From: Hymenopellis radicata
Lineage: Eukaryota; Basidiomycota; Agaricomycetes; Agaricales; Physalacriaceae
Direction: 5' to 3'
Length of the DNA stretch: 64,000 bases
Assembly (NCBI GenBank): GCA_015501595.1
Contig: JADNRX010000220.1
Location: forward strand, 1 to 64,000
Positions 54,741 to 64,000 of the stretch are shown here, one piece after another. Below the pieces are notes generated by a model. It did not search any database, had not been told where the DNA came from, and was given only the letters and a program-made list of their open reading frames with translations. A program made the translations under genes and the position numbers. How positions within the stretch are numbered: the stretch's first letter is position 1; each line of letters opens with the position of its first letter.

Positions 54741-54760
54741 CTTGACTTCGGGTCCTGTGC

Positions 54761-55882
54761 GAAGATACAGTCAAACAGCGCTGGAAGGTAATGAAGAAAG
54801 AAGTAGACGCAGCTCTGGCCATAATCCGTGGAACTAAGTAGATGAAGAAAGGCCGAGCGCCGTTTGGATGCCGTCGGACTCGCTGGTAAGGGCGGACGTT
54901 TCCCTGAGAAGTGTCAATGATGGTCCCACGCGAAAACACTAGCGTAATGAGTATGAGTATGAGTTGGGGTTAACACTACTGCAACTTTGTAATGTTGTAC
55001 ACAGAGTAAAAAGCTCGCATGCCGGAACAAACAAACATATCATACCCTTTGACGGGCTTTCCATCCCCCAGTGGCAACAGTTTGGACTTTGTGAGGTTGT
55101 AAGACAGTATTCCCCGCTATGCGCTTGCGTCCAATGTCAGTATATCAGAAAATCCTGAGTATGAGTACTGATGTGGGTCAGATTAGGACATGTAGCATTT
55201 CTCAGGCGTCCGCTAAGCGCGCCTGTAACTCTTACGACAAGAATTATGAGATACACGATGGTCGTCGGGCATGTGAAGGCCGAAAACTTGGGCGCTTGTG
55301 CATCGAAACTCTAAACGAGTTGGTGAAGGTCAGAAACAGGGTTGATTTTGGATTTCCGATTTTGGATGACCGACCACGACCATGTGATATGCCGCCCTGT
55401 GCCTGATCGAGTTCCTGTCAATGACGACCACCTTATCCACAAGACGAGAGTTAACCACCACCTCCTGCAGCGTCCTCTGAGCAATGCCACGTCGGAAGCT
55501 CCTTGTTGAACTTCTTTTCCAGGAAACCTGAATGTTATTGATGTGACTGTCTTGCCTCATCTTTCGACCAGTCTTTAGTTCCTGCGCTCCAGCTGTTTGG
55601 CGACCTCCTACTTCCATTCGCGGATTCAGTACCGCCACGAAACGGATGTCTGCATTGTCTTGATCATTATCTGTATGGCGCAAGATGGCTTTGCTGCGAA
55701 CAGCAGCGCTGACTCCACCGCAGTCTCGTACTTTGTTGAATTCTATTGCGCAGCAGCACCTGGCCTGATAGAGGACCGCGCAGGCCGATATAGTCAGGAA
55801 CGGAATGAAAAGTGATGGCGCATATAAACCGGTTCCTGGTCTGGTAAGCATCTTGACTGCTGCTTTCGCCATCTCGTTCACC
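54761..55882. other. Intergenic region before the right beta-solenoid gene
   Basis: No convincing gene. A long minus-strand frame covers 55330-55950, antisense to the beta-solenoid start, without domain support. Around 55119-55406 (+) a frame with Cys/Arg-rich sequence is also unsupported. Confidence 0.35.
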
Positions 55883-56834
55883 ATGATCATCCCAGATGAC
55901 ACTCCTCCCTCTCCGCCGAAGAGTAGGAATATGTCCGAGTTACCTGGCACGAGCGAGAGCCGTCTTCAGAGTCACCCGCCACCACCGGCATACGGTGCCG
56001 TTCTGCGTCCGATACAACCAATTCTTCCTTCTCCCACGCGTCGCTCGCTGTCCTCGCCATCGCGCTCCTCTCATAGCTTCATCAACTCACGTTTCTTCTC
56101 TGCACTCGCGATTGCATTTCTCATCTGGGGATTTGTTACCCTTCTAACGATTAGGCCGATGTTTTGGACCTTTCGCGGAAATGTACGTCCTCTGCATGTG
56201 TCCTTCCGACTGTCCCACTTACGTAGACTGCAGTTTGCACAACAAAATGTCACTACCACCGATTTCGATTTTCCTATCCCTGGGGAATATAACCTCCTTG
56301 AATGCTTGCAAGGTCCGGATTGGAACGACCGCGGTGCCGCCTTATCAGACAGCAGCGACAACAGCGACAATCTTCCAACAGTGACGTATCAGACCGTCGG
56401 CCTCAATCACTCGTATCCGTACTATTCGCAGCGGTCTTTCGACCTGCCATTATCATCCGATCTCATGTTTCTCCTCGCACGGGGGTCCTTGTCTTCCGGT
56501 ATCGTCAAGATCGTGTCTTCACCCGTGGTGACGGATGCCGTACGTGTCGACATCGCGGTCCAGTATCACTACCCCGCAGTCTTGGACCACACGAAAGTGT
56601 GTCTAATGAGACGCGCTGAACATGAAATCGGGGTTGGCTTCTTCGTGAGGTTTTTCCCTTTCATTGAGGAAAGTCTTCTTAACAAAATTGTCTGTTTTAG
56701 ACCCCGCAGACATGGCATAACGTACGATGGGAGGATCGGCCGTATTTCACAATCACCGTGATTATCCCCGAGATTGCGGAGGCGAAGTGGCCTTTGGACA
56801 TCAAGGCTTTCGAAACCGATATGCCCAATCATGC

Positions 56835-56842
56835 GCACGTTC
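56835..56842 (+). repeat. Target-site duplication, left
   Basis: GCACGTTC directly left of the inserted element; the identical 8 bp stand at 60153-60160 directly right of it. Confidence 0.85.
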
Positions 56843-57084
56843 CGGCAGGTAGAATTTGCCGTGCACGGTCAACGGTCAACACGGTAGCCGTGCACTGTCA
56901 CACGTCCTACACGGGCAGGGTCCACACGGCCAATACCAAAACTCACCCATTTTGATGGTTCTCATAGTTATCTTGCCTTGTGTAGCATAGAAATAACCAT
57001 GAATTACATGTATATGCCCTTCCAGAGGTTGTAAGTGAGTGCTACAAGTCAAGAAATACTCAACGGGATATGTGATTGATGGCT

Positions 57085-57270
57085 GTGAGTGCCCGTGTAC
57101 ACGTTCAACACGGTAGTAAACACGGTCACACGGCCACCCTTTATACGTCCACGGTCATCCACACGGTAGACACGGGCACGGCCACACTGCCACACTGCCA
57201 CACGTCCAAGCTCCACGGCCAACACGGCCACGTCCAGGGACGGTACACGGTCGGCACAGTAGCGTTACTT
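57085..57270. repeat. Subterminal CACGG array of the transposon, left side
   Basis: Many copies of CACGG/ACACGG in one orientation (for example TTCAACACGGTAGTAAACAC and GGTAGACACGGGCACGGCCA), spaced irregularly by 5-12 bp. A second cluster lies at 56860-56940 and a third at 60060-60140. Such arrays are commonly transposase-binding regions. Confidence 0.75.
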
Positions 57271-57599
57271 GGGCGTGACGAGGGAGTGACATGGCCGTGA
57301 TACGGTACCCGCCGACGACTATGAAGGATGTGATGAACAGGGATAGGTCATTTTGCGCACCGGTATGGTTCAGAATAACATAATATACTGTATATAACTG
57401 ATAAAACTATGGAGTAAATTCTTTATGCGGAGAGACCCTCACGATGAGGGAGACCAAACCGGTAATACGTCTGATCGCACGCTCTGGGACTTACTCGCTG
57501 GTGTCTGCACATACGGACGGTTCCTACAACTTGTAAATAAGGTAGACATGGCTACATAATGTATTGGTACATGTACAAGTTATTAGAACAATAACATCA

Positions 57600-59790
57600 T
57601 CAATTCTCTGGGGACCGTTTAATCCTCTTCCTCGTTGGGCGTGGTTTCGGACGCGATTTCGCCCGTATCGGTGGCCGCTGGGGTGGGGTTTCGCCACGCG
57701 TCGTGAGATGTACAAAGTTCTTGCCAGGCTGGATGTAGCCATCAGTATCTATACCGAAGATCACAATAAAGAACACGTACCACCAGCTCTGAGTATGATC
57801 CTGCGCGAAACTTGTCCGTCCATGAAGGCCTGTGGAGCTCATCCTGATATGCAGACCATCCGTCTTGGTGATGTCCCCCATCTAGGCCCCACTGGCAGTT
57901 TCCCGCTATACCGGCATCTGAGCGGGAAAACATGCAATCTTCAAGCATCGCGATCGCCTCAAGACGAACATCAATAGGATGAAAGCGATCGTGAGACCAG
58001 TCGTCGAGGGCAATGCGGCCGTTATAAGGAACAGATGCCGTGATAGGCCTCTGCTTCTGCAATAGAAGCCAGCGCAATGCAGGAATGAGTGTGGCATTCA
58101 CGTCCTTCCGAAGACGTGATGAGGGCAATAAGTTGCTTCCTGTGAGGTCGAGGAGCCTTGTCCGTCGTAAAGCCGGTAACATTGGAGGCATTAGTGTCCC
58201 GATCCTCGAGCGCTTCTCTAACCCGATGCGTGACTAGGAAGCGTCCCAGCTAAGCAACAGCATCAGAAATCAGCTATTAAAGACGTCCTTGATTTACCCT
58301 CATCTGACGACAGCTCCTCTGATCTTTCCAACACTCGTCGCGTACGTATTCCTCGTCAATTTTGATAATATCGCCAGGATGATGAGCAGAGTTCGCCTGG
58401 AAATGACGTGTCTCAAGAGTTTAGCAGTCCACTTCTTCCCGCGTACCTGCATTAGACCAGGATACCAAAAATCTCCAAGCTTCACGAGGGCACCTTTGCC
58501 AGGACTACCTACGTTGAATAAGCATTAAGTAAGGATGCCAGAGAAAGTTACTTACAGCAGTCGTTGGATTAACGCGGTTTCATGCTCGCTGCATCGACAG
58601 TAATCAGTAAGCTCGAGCTATTAACAACAAGTAAAACACCTACAGTTGTTCAAACTTCTGGGCAACATATTTTGATGACCCATACATTACCTCAATCAAC
58701 GATGAGATCCGACAGTAGCTGCACTGAAAGACGTATCCGTTAACTCGAGGCTGGCGAGCGTGTCCATGGAGGCCGCGTTGACAGGCAACATGAGAGTATC
58801 TGTGGGTATTAATGGAGTCTTTGCGTGCTGCGGGAGGTGGAGAGGGGGATGGGCGAGAGACTAGGCGAAGATGAGCGCGATCAGTGGTCAAGGGAGTGGA
58901 GGAAGGATTAGGGCGGGTCTTCTTGGGTAACGAAGGGCCATCTCCAGAGAGTGTGTCCTTTGAGTCGTCACCGGAATGACGGCGTTTCGATCCAAGTTTG
59001 GATCTTAAGATCGAAGGGCGGAGCTTCTTGCTCTGAGAGTGTTGCGACTCGGACTCGTCGTCGGACAGAGCACACTTGATGGACTTGGCAGCTGAATGCG
59101 CCGCCTTGGAAATTGGCACGAAGCTATCATTCTTCAACCGTTTATACAGCGGCGATATTGAAGAGCGAGAGCTTGGAATAGAGCTCTGCAAGTCTTCAGA
59201 CGACAAGGAATCAGGAGGTTTGTTACGAGATTTCGCCACCACCGTCTGAGGTGCAGGGTTCGCGCGTGCAGTGTCAGATAGAGGAGCAGTCGAGTAACCG
59301 ATAACTTGACCTATAAAGTATGTGGCAGATAGAAATGGGTGAAATTACAATTACCGGACGCGTCGTAGATGGGCAATAAACGTCACACTGTTGGAGGCTG
59401 GACAGTCGGCTCGGGTTCAGTCTTGATGGTAGGTGCGGTGCGAGCCTCGCTATCTGACTCTTCCCCAAAGGTGTCCAGGAGAAATCTGCCCACACCGCGC
59501 TGTCAAGTGACTTTAGAAGGAGCCCAACCATAAAATAGGTTACTACGTACAATAAGTCTTTTCATCTGCGAGAGCTATCAGAGCAGAGGTCTGCGAAGCA
59601 TCTGAGTGATAGAGAGGTGTAGAGACGCGTCGAGGAGCTGTAGCGACTAAAAAAATCAGACCAAGTCGAATTTATGTGAGGCGAAAACCAGTGCTGCAAA
59701 TATTTCAAATGGGTCGGGCAATACAGGTTGCAGAGAAATTGGTTAATTGAACTAGCCGCCGATGAAGACATAGAGGGCAGCGTAGAGACA
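57600..59790 (-). CDS. Candidate internal gene of the transposon (unknown nuclear-type protein)
   Basis: Several minus-strand segments look coding. The upstream one reads GVGRFLLDTFGEESDSEART and PTIKTEPEPTVQPPTV (59510-59400). The main one (59242-58640) is basic, Ser-rich and disordered, for example KSIKCALSDDESESQHSQSK and SILRSKLGSKRRHSGDDSKD, and ends in a Cys/His-containing part, RYSHVACQRGLHGHARQ and YVFQCSYCRISSLIE. A later exon near 58485-58420 reads KLGDFWYPGLMQVRGKKWTA, resembling a small beta-barrel (Tudor/PWWP-like) strand pattern. Final part PPQRPPIRAKSRPKPRPTRK. No transposase signature. Exons cannot be joined with certainty. It may be a captured host gene or a relic of the element's own accessory protein. 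Confidence 0.35.
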
Positions 59791-60152
59791 AAACATGCTA
59801 CATTGCTAGGTGATGATGGTTTGAATGCAAGACGCGTCGAACACCTTAAAGCCTCACTTACGTATCCGCCGGCAGTGCTTCTTTTCGTTCGGCTGGTTCC
59901 GATAAGACCATGCGCCACTTCCAACTACACCTACGAAGACACACAGACCGCCCGAGAGCTACTCCCCGTCACACTGTTACTCTTCGATGTAACGGTGTTA
60001 CTGCTGGATGGTCACGGTGTTATGGGTGATGTCTACACGCTCACACAGCCACTCAATGTCCCTTGCACACGGTCAACACGGCCCCGTACACGGGCTACAC
60101 GGGCACGGGCACACGGGCACACGTCCGCCTACACGGTAAAATACCTGTGCCC

Positions 60153-60160
60153 GCACGTTC
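60153..60160 (+). repeat. Target-site duplication, right
   Basis: GCACGTTC, identical to 56835-56842; the host coding frame continues after it. Confidence 0.85.
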
Positions 60161-61109
60161 TCAATAACCTTGATGGGCCTGTGTACTTTGAGTCTTTCGC
60201 CTTGAAGGGGAGTAATGGTCCGATTCATGGAGAGGTTTGTTCTTTCCGAATTTCATTCTCCCAGCTGACGGTTCGTGCAGTCTGTGTCCTTCCGAACAGG
60301 ACGCATGGTCACGTCGAATAGTGTTATTAGGCTTGATGTAGGTACATGCCGCGCGCTGAAGAACCTGTCCTCACACGACCTAATAGTCTGTCGTGTTCCG
60401 TTCGGGCGCCGTAGTCTCATCTAATGGTCAAGTTACCATTACTGTCAGCGCTCTGTTTCTACATAGACTACCTTGAGACTAATCATTCTGTAGACGCTTA
60501 CTGCTGACAAGGCGGAGATTCGTACGTCCAATGGACCTATTACTGGCCACTACATAACCTCTGGCGACTTGGCCTTGAAGACCAGCAACGCTCCTATCAA
60601 GGTTACGGTTGAATTTGGTGCATCCGCTGAGCATGCCGTGTTGGAGGTCGTCACCAGTAACAAGTGAGGCTTCGTCCGTATCTCTCTTTCACTTGCTTAC
60701 GAGGACATTGTTGTGCAGCTATATTAATGCAGACATCAGTGCTCTTAGCAGTTCTTCCTCCAGGGTTGTGACTCGCACGTCGAACGGACCTCTCTTCGCC
60801 ATGATCGTCAGCCTTCCGAATAACGCAGCACTCTCACTGGATGCAAGGACGTCCAACAGTCGTGCGGAGGTGTTCTTACCGCCGGCATATGAGGGCTCGT
60901 ATACCCTGAAGACGTCACGCCTGATGCCGCAAGTGACATCTGACGAGGACGTCGAGGATCCTACTGGGCGGGGGCGGCGCAGGACTATTGTTACGAAGAT
61001 GGCTTCAAGGGGTGTTAGTGCGGGTAATGTGTACTGGGATGACCAGGCGAAGAATAAGGGCACTGTTAGCGTCAATACGTCGAATGGACCTATTACATTA
61101 CATCTGTAA

Positions 61110-61655
61110 AACTGATACAGTTTTCAAGACATGTACAACTTATGGATGAATATCACGAACACTTTCCTTGTACTTTACATGTTATACTTTAAACTCAAGT
61201 TCGAGAGATGATGTTCTCGGCTACCTGCAGCTTTGGGACCGACTGAGATTTGGGAGAGCTTGGACCTCGTGGGCCAGGGCTGAACAGGGCGACCTGGATC
61301 GGCATGTTCTGCCATACACAAGCTTGAACAAACATCACATCTTTGCTCTTTCAAGACTCTTTGACGAGAACAACGCCCGAATCACCTTACTCCCGCTTAG
61401 ACTAAAACAAAAGTCTCCCGAAAAGTCGTCTTATTTCCTGTTACGTGAGTCGTCCTGCGCTTTGGTCAAGTACGCATTTTCTCCTACTTTCAAGTTTCAA
61501 CCCATGTACTCAACGAAGACATCTACGCAGAACTTACTCTTCTTGCCATTAGACTCACTATCCTTGAAAGATTTGATAATCAGGTGCGCTATTTCTGTGG
61601 CAAACATGGGTCTTCCAGGTCGTCTTACTGATACAGTTTCTAGACACGGCCAAAG
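61110..61655. other. Spacer between beta-solenoid and F-box genes
   Basis: A plus-strand frame runs through 61168-61788 but has no domain and overlaps the start of the F-box gene in another frame. Probably the promoter and leader of the F-box gene. Confidence 0.4.
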
Positions 61656-63263
61656 ATGCCGCCTTCACCTGCGCTGTCGCGCTGCCCCACCTGTTCCCTC
61701 CCACTTCCTCTTGATATCCCCCCGCGAACGCCTCGTGTCCACGAGCTGCTCCGTAAAAACCTTCCACCGCGTGATAGTGAGCTCCTAGAGTTTCGCCATA
61801 TCGTTGATAGCGGACCGGAAACTCTGAGCGGACTGGACCAACAGATCGCCCAGGTCAGAGAATTACTAGACAAACTCCTTCTGGCCCGTGGACAAGCGGA
61901 GTCTCATCTCAATGATGCGAAAGCTCTTGTTCATCCTATTCGAGCCATGCCGAGCGAACTCCTACTCGATATATTTACTTTCTGCATCCCATGCTGGTTC
62001 TCGAGTCACAATCTCGATTCTGAAAAGACGGATTCCCTCGACCCACGTCAGCCACCTTGGACCTTAACACGCGTATGTCGTCTGTGGAGACAGCTCGCGA
62101 TCGGCTGCCCGCTGCTCTGGGCGTATTTGGAGCTCAATGTCGATAGGCATGACACGCATATAACTGCCCGTCAATGTGTCTTCAAGACAGGCCTATATCT
62201 TGGGCGTTCGCGGGCGCGTTCCTTGTCAGTCGTCCTGTACGGTGACATGACGGACCACGCTGTTATCCCGGTCCTGGAAATCACCACACTTCGCTGGGAG
62301 CGCCTCGCCACCAAGCTACCCATGCATGCACTGCAATCATTTTCGGGCAACATCTTTCCTCGACTCAGTGTTCTCGAGGTATCATGTCCTCCGGACCCGG
62401 ACCTACCTACCACGGAGGTGGACATATTCACTTCTATCAGCGCCCCCGTACTCGGAACTGTGTACACCCGTAATCCCAGTTGGAGTATCTTCGATGATGT
62501 CCAAATCCCATGCCCACAGCTCATCGAAGTCGATGAGCTCCCTGTGTTCGATGTACGTGGCATTCATTGGCTTCGCAAGTGCAGCGAGCTTGAAGAAATT
62601 GAAATCAATGTCACATCGAGATACCATACTCCCATCAATCACTCCATTTCCCTCCCCAAGCTTAAAGTCCTTACCATGACCGAGATTGCCACAGTTGAAC
62701 CCGGCCGTTCGAAGGAGTTCCTGGAGCATTTGAGTGTTCCCAATCTTCGCTCACTCGCACTCAACTATCCAGTTGATATCGACCAACGACGTATTCAGTT
62801 CCCAGAGATCCTGAGGCTAGTCGAGACTGCCGAGAAGGTAACGAAGCTAGATCTTTGTTGCGCTATGAACGCGCATGCCGACAATACTCATGATCAGGGC
62901 CTCCTTGCGTTCCTTTCTTTTCTCCCCAATACGGAACACTTCCAACTCCATGATTCCAATGTAACAGCGGAGTTCTTCAGCGGTTTGAAAGGGTTGTCCT
63001 CGTCATCACGGCTTCCACGCCTGCGCGTCTTTGATATTAGCGACTGCTTCTACGATGCTCACTGCATTGGCCTCATATTCGACCTGCTGGAATCCAGATG
63101 CGACAGAAAGGCTTTGGCGCCGCCCACCGAATCAGGCAATGATGCTATGGTCCACGATACTCGGGATGGGCGTCAGGTTGCATGCCTAGAGACCGTCATT
63201 GTTCCGCGCTCGCTTAGACGATCGATTTCGCCTCCGTTATACAGCCTGTACCGATTAGAATGA
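61656..63263 (+). CDS. F-box protein with N-terminal coiled coil, intact right copy
   Basis: Single exon of 535 aa. Start MPPSPALSRCPTCSLPLPLD, then a coiled-coil, LDQQIAQVRELLDKLLLARG, directly before the F-box: IRAMPSELLLDIFTFCIPCW, then PPWTLTRVCRLWRQLAIGCP and LLWAYLEL. This coiled-coil-plus-F-box arrangement is the commonest F-box subtype in Agaricomycetes. The remainder is LRR-like: FPRLSVLEVSCPP, VPNLRSLALNYPV, KVTKLDLCCAMN, FLPNTEHFQLHDSNV, LPRLRVFDISDCF. Likely an SCF adaptor with unknown target. The left copy at 26.3-27.6 kb lacks the coiled coil and is frameshifted, so this is the functional member. It lies downstream of the beta-solenoid gene in the same orientation, while in the left arm the two genes are divergent. 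Confidence 0.8.
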   Translation: MPPSPALSRCPTCSLPLPLDIPPRTPRVHELLRKNLPPRDSELLEFRHIVDSGPETLSGLDQQIAQVRELLDKLLLARGQAESHLNDAKALVHPIRAMPSELLLDIFTFCIPCWFSSHNLDSEKTDSLDPRQPPWTLTRVCRLWRQLAIGCPLLWAYLELNVDRHDTHITARQCVFKTGLYLGRSRARSLSVVLYGDMTDHAVIPVLEITTLRWERLATKLPMHALQSFSGNIFPRLSVLEVSCPPDPDLPTTEVDIFTSISAPVLGTVYTRNPSWSIFDDVQIPCPQLIEVDELPVFDVRGIHWLRKCSELEEIEINVTSRYHTPINHSISLPKLKVLTMTEIATVEPGRSKEFLEHLSVPNLRSLALNYPVDIDQRRIQFPEILRLVETAEKVTKLDLCCAMNAHADNTHDQGLLAFLSFLPNTEHFQLHDSNVTAEFFSGLKGLSSSSRLPRLRVFDISDCFYDAHCIGLIFDLLESRCDRKALAPPTESGNDAMVHDTRDGRQVACLETVIVPRSLRRSISPPLYSLYRLE

Positions 63264-64000
63264 AGCTGATTTACCCTTTTAAGTTTCAAGATATTGACCG
63301 GGACGACGCTAATTCAACGAAGGACGTTGAAGTAGTTGGCGGAGATTGCTTGGACGGCTATCCTTTTCTGATTGTGCTAAGCGATAGGTCTTCCTTGAAC
63401 TAGCCGGCGTTCTGGTATGCACACCTCATTGCTCGTGACGTTTCTGTACGAATTCGGAGCATCGTTTTCTAAAATGGACTGCACCAACGTGAAGACATCG
63501 GGTTCGGTCCGAAGGGCTTAGAGTATGAGGTATCAGAATAGCCTTCTCGAGTAGCTCGGGTGTATACACGCGCCTCACTCGACGTGTATGACGTGCTCGA
63601 AAGTGTGGGGCAGAGCCAACTAGGACCGATGCAGTGGCGGCCAAAAGCGCTCATTTACGCCCGAGTTTGTCGGATCTCATCCGAAAGGCAGCATGGGAAA
63701 TCACTGTACGAATCAAAAGCAGGCGCGTCAAGCAGGACGGATGCATCAATGAGAAGACCGATAATCTTCAGCTTGAACCGACGAAGTTGGAACGAAGGAT
63801 ACACAGAACCGAGTGTGATAGCAGTGTTGAGACGAATACAAGTACATGTCATGACGAAGGAGTGCGTGGTGATGGTAGAGTACAAAAGGTGAATCCAATG
63901 GATGTGCGGGATGGGGAAGAGATACAACAAACAGCAGCTTATAGCACGCTAAGCTGTAACGGGGTGGAGGATGGGCGCGCGTGATAGTTTACAGACCTAA
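63264..64000. other. Right end of the window, no supported gene
   Basis: Overlapping frames exist on both strands (for example 63634-63984 plus, 63655-63930 minus). None has a domain or clear splice sites. They may belong to a gene continuing beyond the window. Confidence 0.3.

Larger units (their letters stand above)
52670..54760. repeat. Right copy of the near-identical inverted duplication
   Basis: Reverse complement of about 20240-22369. Exons and introns both match closely, indicating a recent event or gene conversion. The 21-bp tandem repeat of the left copy is single here. Confidence 0.85.
56843..60152. mobile_element. 3310-bp DNA transposon with CACGG-rich ends, in the beta-solenoid gene
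   Basis: Flanked by the 8-bp duplication GCACGTTC. The outermost 21 bp of both ends, read inward, are CGGCAGGTAGAATTTGCCGTG and its partner GGGCACAGGTATTTTACCGT(G), an imperfect terminal inverted repeat with matching GGCA and TTTnCCGTG blocks (13 of 21 positions). Next to each end lie arrays of CACGG/CCGTG units: 56860-56940 and 57085-57270 on the left, about 60060-60140 on the right. Eight-bp target duplications with subterminal short-motif arrays suit hAT or the KDZ/Zisupton superfamily known from basidiomycetes; I cannot decide which. No transposase domain is visible inside, so the element is probably non-autonomous. Internal genes: one candidate on the minus strand. Confidence 0.8.
55883..61109 (+). 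pseudogene. Membrane-anchored beta-solenoid gene, right copy, split by a transposon
   Basis: Paralogue of 23931-25672. ATG 55883 gives MIIPDDTPPSPPKSRNMSEL, a Pro-rich part (SHPPPPAYGAV), helix FFSALAIAFLIWGFVTLL, then DFPIPGEYNLLECLQGPDWN, SFDLPLSSDLMFLLARGSLS, and after an intron WEDRPYFTITVIIP and ETDMPNHAHV. The gene stops at 56842, where a 3.3 kb element is inserted, and resumes at 60161 with LNNLDGPVYFESFALKGSNG. Further exons: SVSFRTGRMVTSNSVIRLDV, ADKAEIRTSNGPITGHYITS, VVTRTSNGPLFAMIV, AGNVYWDDQAKNKGTVSV and TSNGPITLHL at 61109. Removing the element and one target-site copy restores the frame exactly as in the left paralogue. Apart from the insertion the gene seems intact, so inactivation is recent. 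Confidence 0.82.

Noticed and set aside
55330..55950. 206-residue minus-strand frame before the right beta-solenoid gene
   Set aside because: Overlaps antisense the Pro-rich start of a gene with a clear paralogue; no domain or splice partners.
56843..60152. Firm assignment of the transposon to KDZ/Zisupton
   Set aside because: Eight-bp target duplications also occur with hAT elements, and no transposase is visible, so superfamily cannot be decided from sequence alone.
63426..63984. Frames at the right end on both strands
   Set aside because: Insufficient length and no recognisable segment; may be parts of a gene outside the window, but cannot be supported.
1..64000. tRNA, rRNA, CRISPR or plasmid-type features
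   Set aside because: Looked for T-loop-like GGTTCGAATCC strings, regularly spaced repeats and rRNA blocks; none was found by eye.

Overview
The window is nuclear DNA from a filamentous basidiomycete, most likely an Agaricomycete. Genes are split by many 35-65 nt introns with GT(A/G)NGT donors, CTAAC/CTGAC-like branch sites and short acceptors. Families expanded in mushroom-forming fungi are present: F-box/LRR-type proteins, a membrane-protein family resembling DUF6534, a fungal protein-kinase-like family, and CACGG-rich transposon ends. No prokaryotic organisation (operons, ribosome binding sites, CRISPR) is seen.

Layout. 0-18 kb is mostly single-copy: F-box protein (0.7 kb), zinc-finger-like protein (2.2-3.5 kb), four-helix membrane protein (3.8-4.7 kb), alpha/beta-hydrolase remnant (6.3-7.1 kb), GPI-anchored Cys-rich secreted protein (7.2-8.1 kb), F-box/LRR-type protein (9.4-10.4 kb), a divergent pair sharing a promoter with Rox1-like ATTGTT boxes (11.6-14.8 kb), a frameshifted kinase (14.9-15.5 kb) and an uncharacterised two-exon protein (15.7-17.3 kb).

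From about 17.5 kb the window is built of duplicated, mainly inverted blocks. Left copies: RBR E3 ligase (17.5-18.9), DUF6534-like protein (20.2-22.1), SDR (22.2-23.2), beta-solenoid membrane protein (23.9-25.7), broken F-box (26.3-27.6), small proteins A1 and B1 (28.0-29.2), four-RRM RNA-binding protein (30.0-32.0). Right copies: RRM pseudogene (43.7-45.4), B2 and A3 (46.2-47.5), RBR (48.3-49.6), SDR tail (52.67-52.84), DUF6534-like copy (52.9-54.7), beta-solenoid gene (55.9-61.1) and an apparently intact F-box (61.7-63.3). The order differs between the arms, so the duplication was rearranged. The copies are unequally diverged: DUF6534/SDR is almost identical, while RBR and F-box are clearly older.

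Between the arms lie beta-tubulin (33.9-35.7), a wax-synthase-type MBOAT acyltransferase (37.9-39.2), a third copy of small protein A (39.4-39.8), a dual-specificity phosphatase (40.6-41.2) and a condensation-type acyltransferase (41.6-43.2). A Skn7-type HSF/response-regulator gene (50.8-52.6) sits inside the right arm.

Strongest observations: a 3.3 kb CACGG-rich DNA transposon sits in the right beta-solenoid gene with a clean 8-bp target duplication (GCACGTTC), and its removal restores the reading frame; two chimeric junctions (26.17-26.28 and 43.47-43.66) join pieces of genes found elsewhere in the window; and two unrecognised small-protein families were duplicated together with their TATA promoters.
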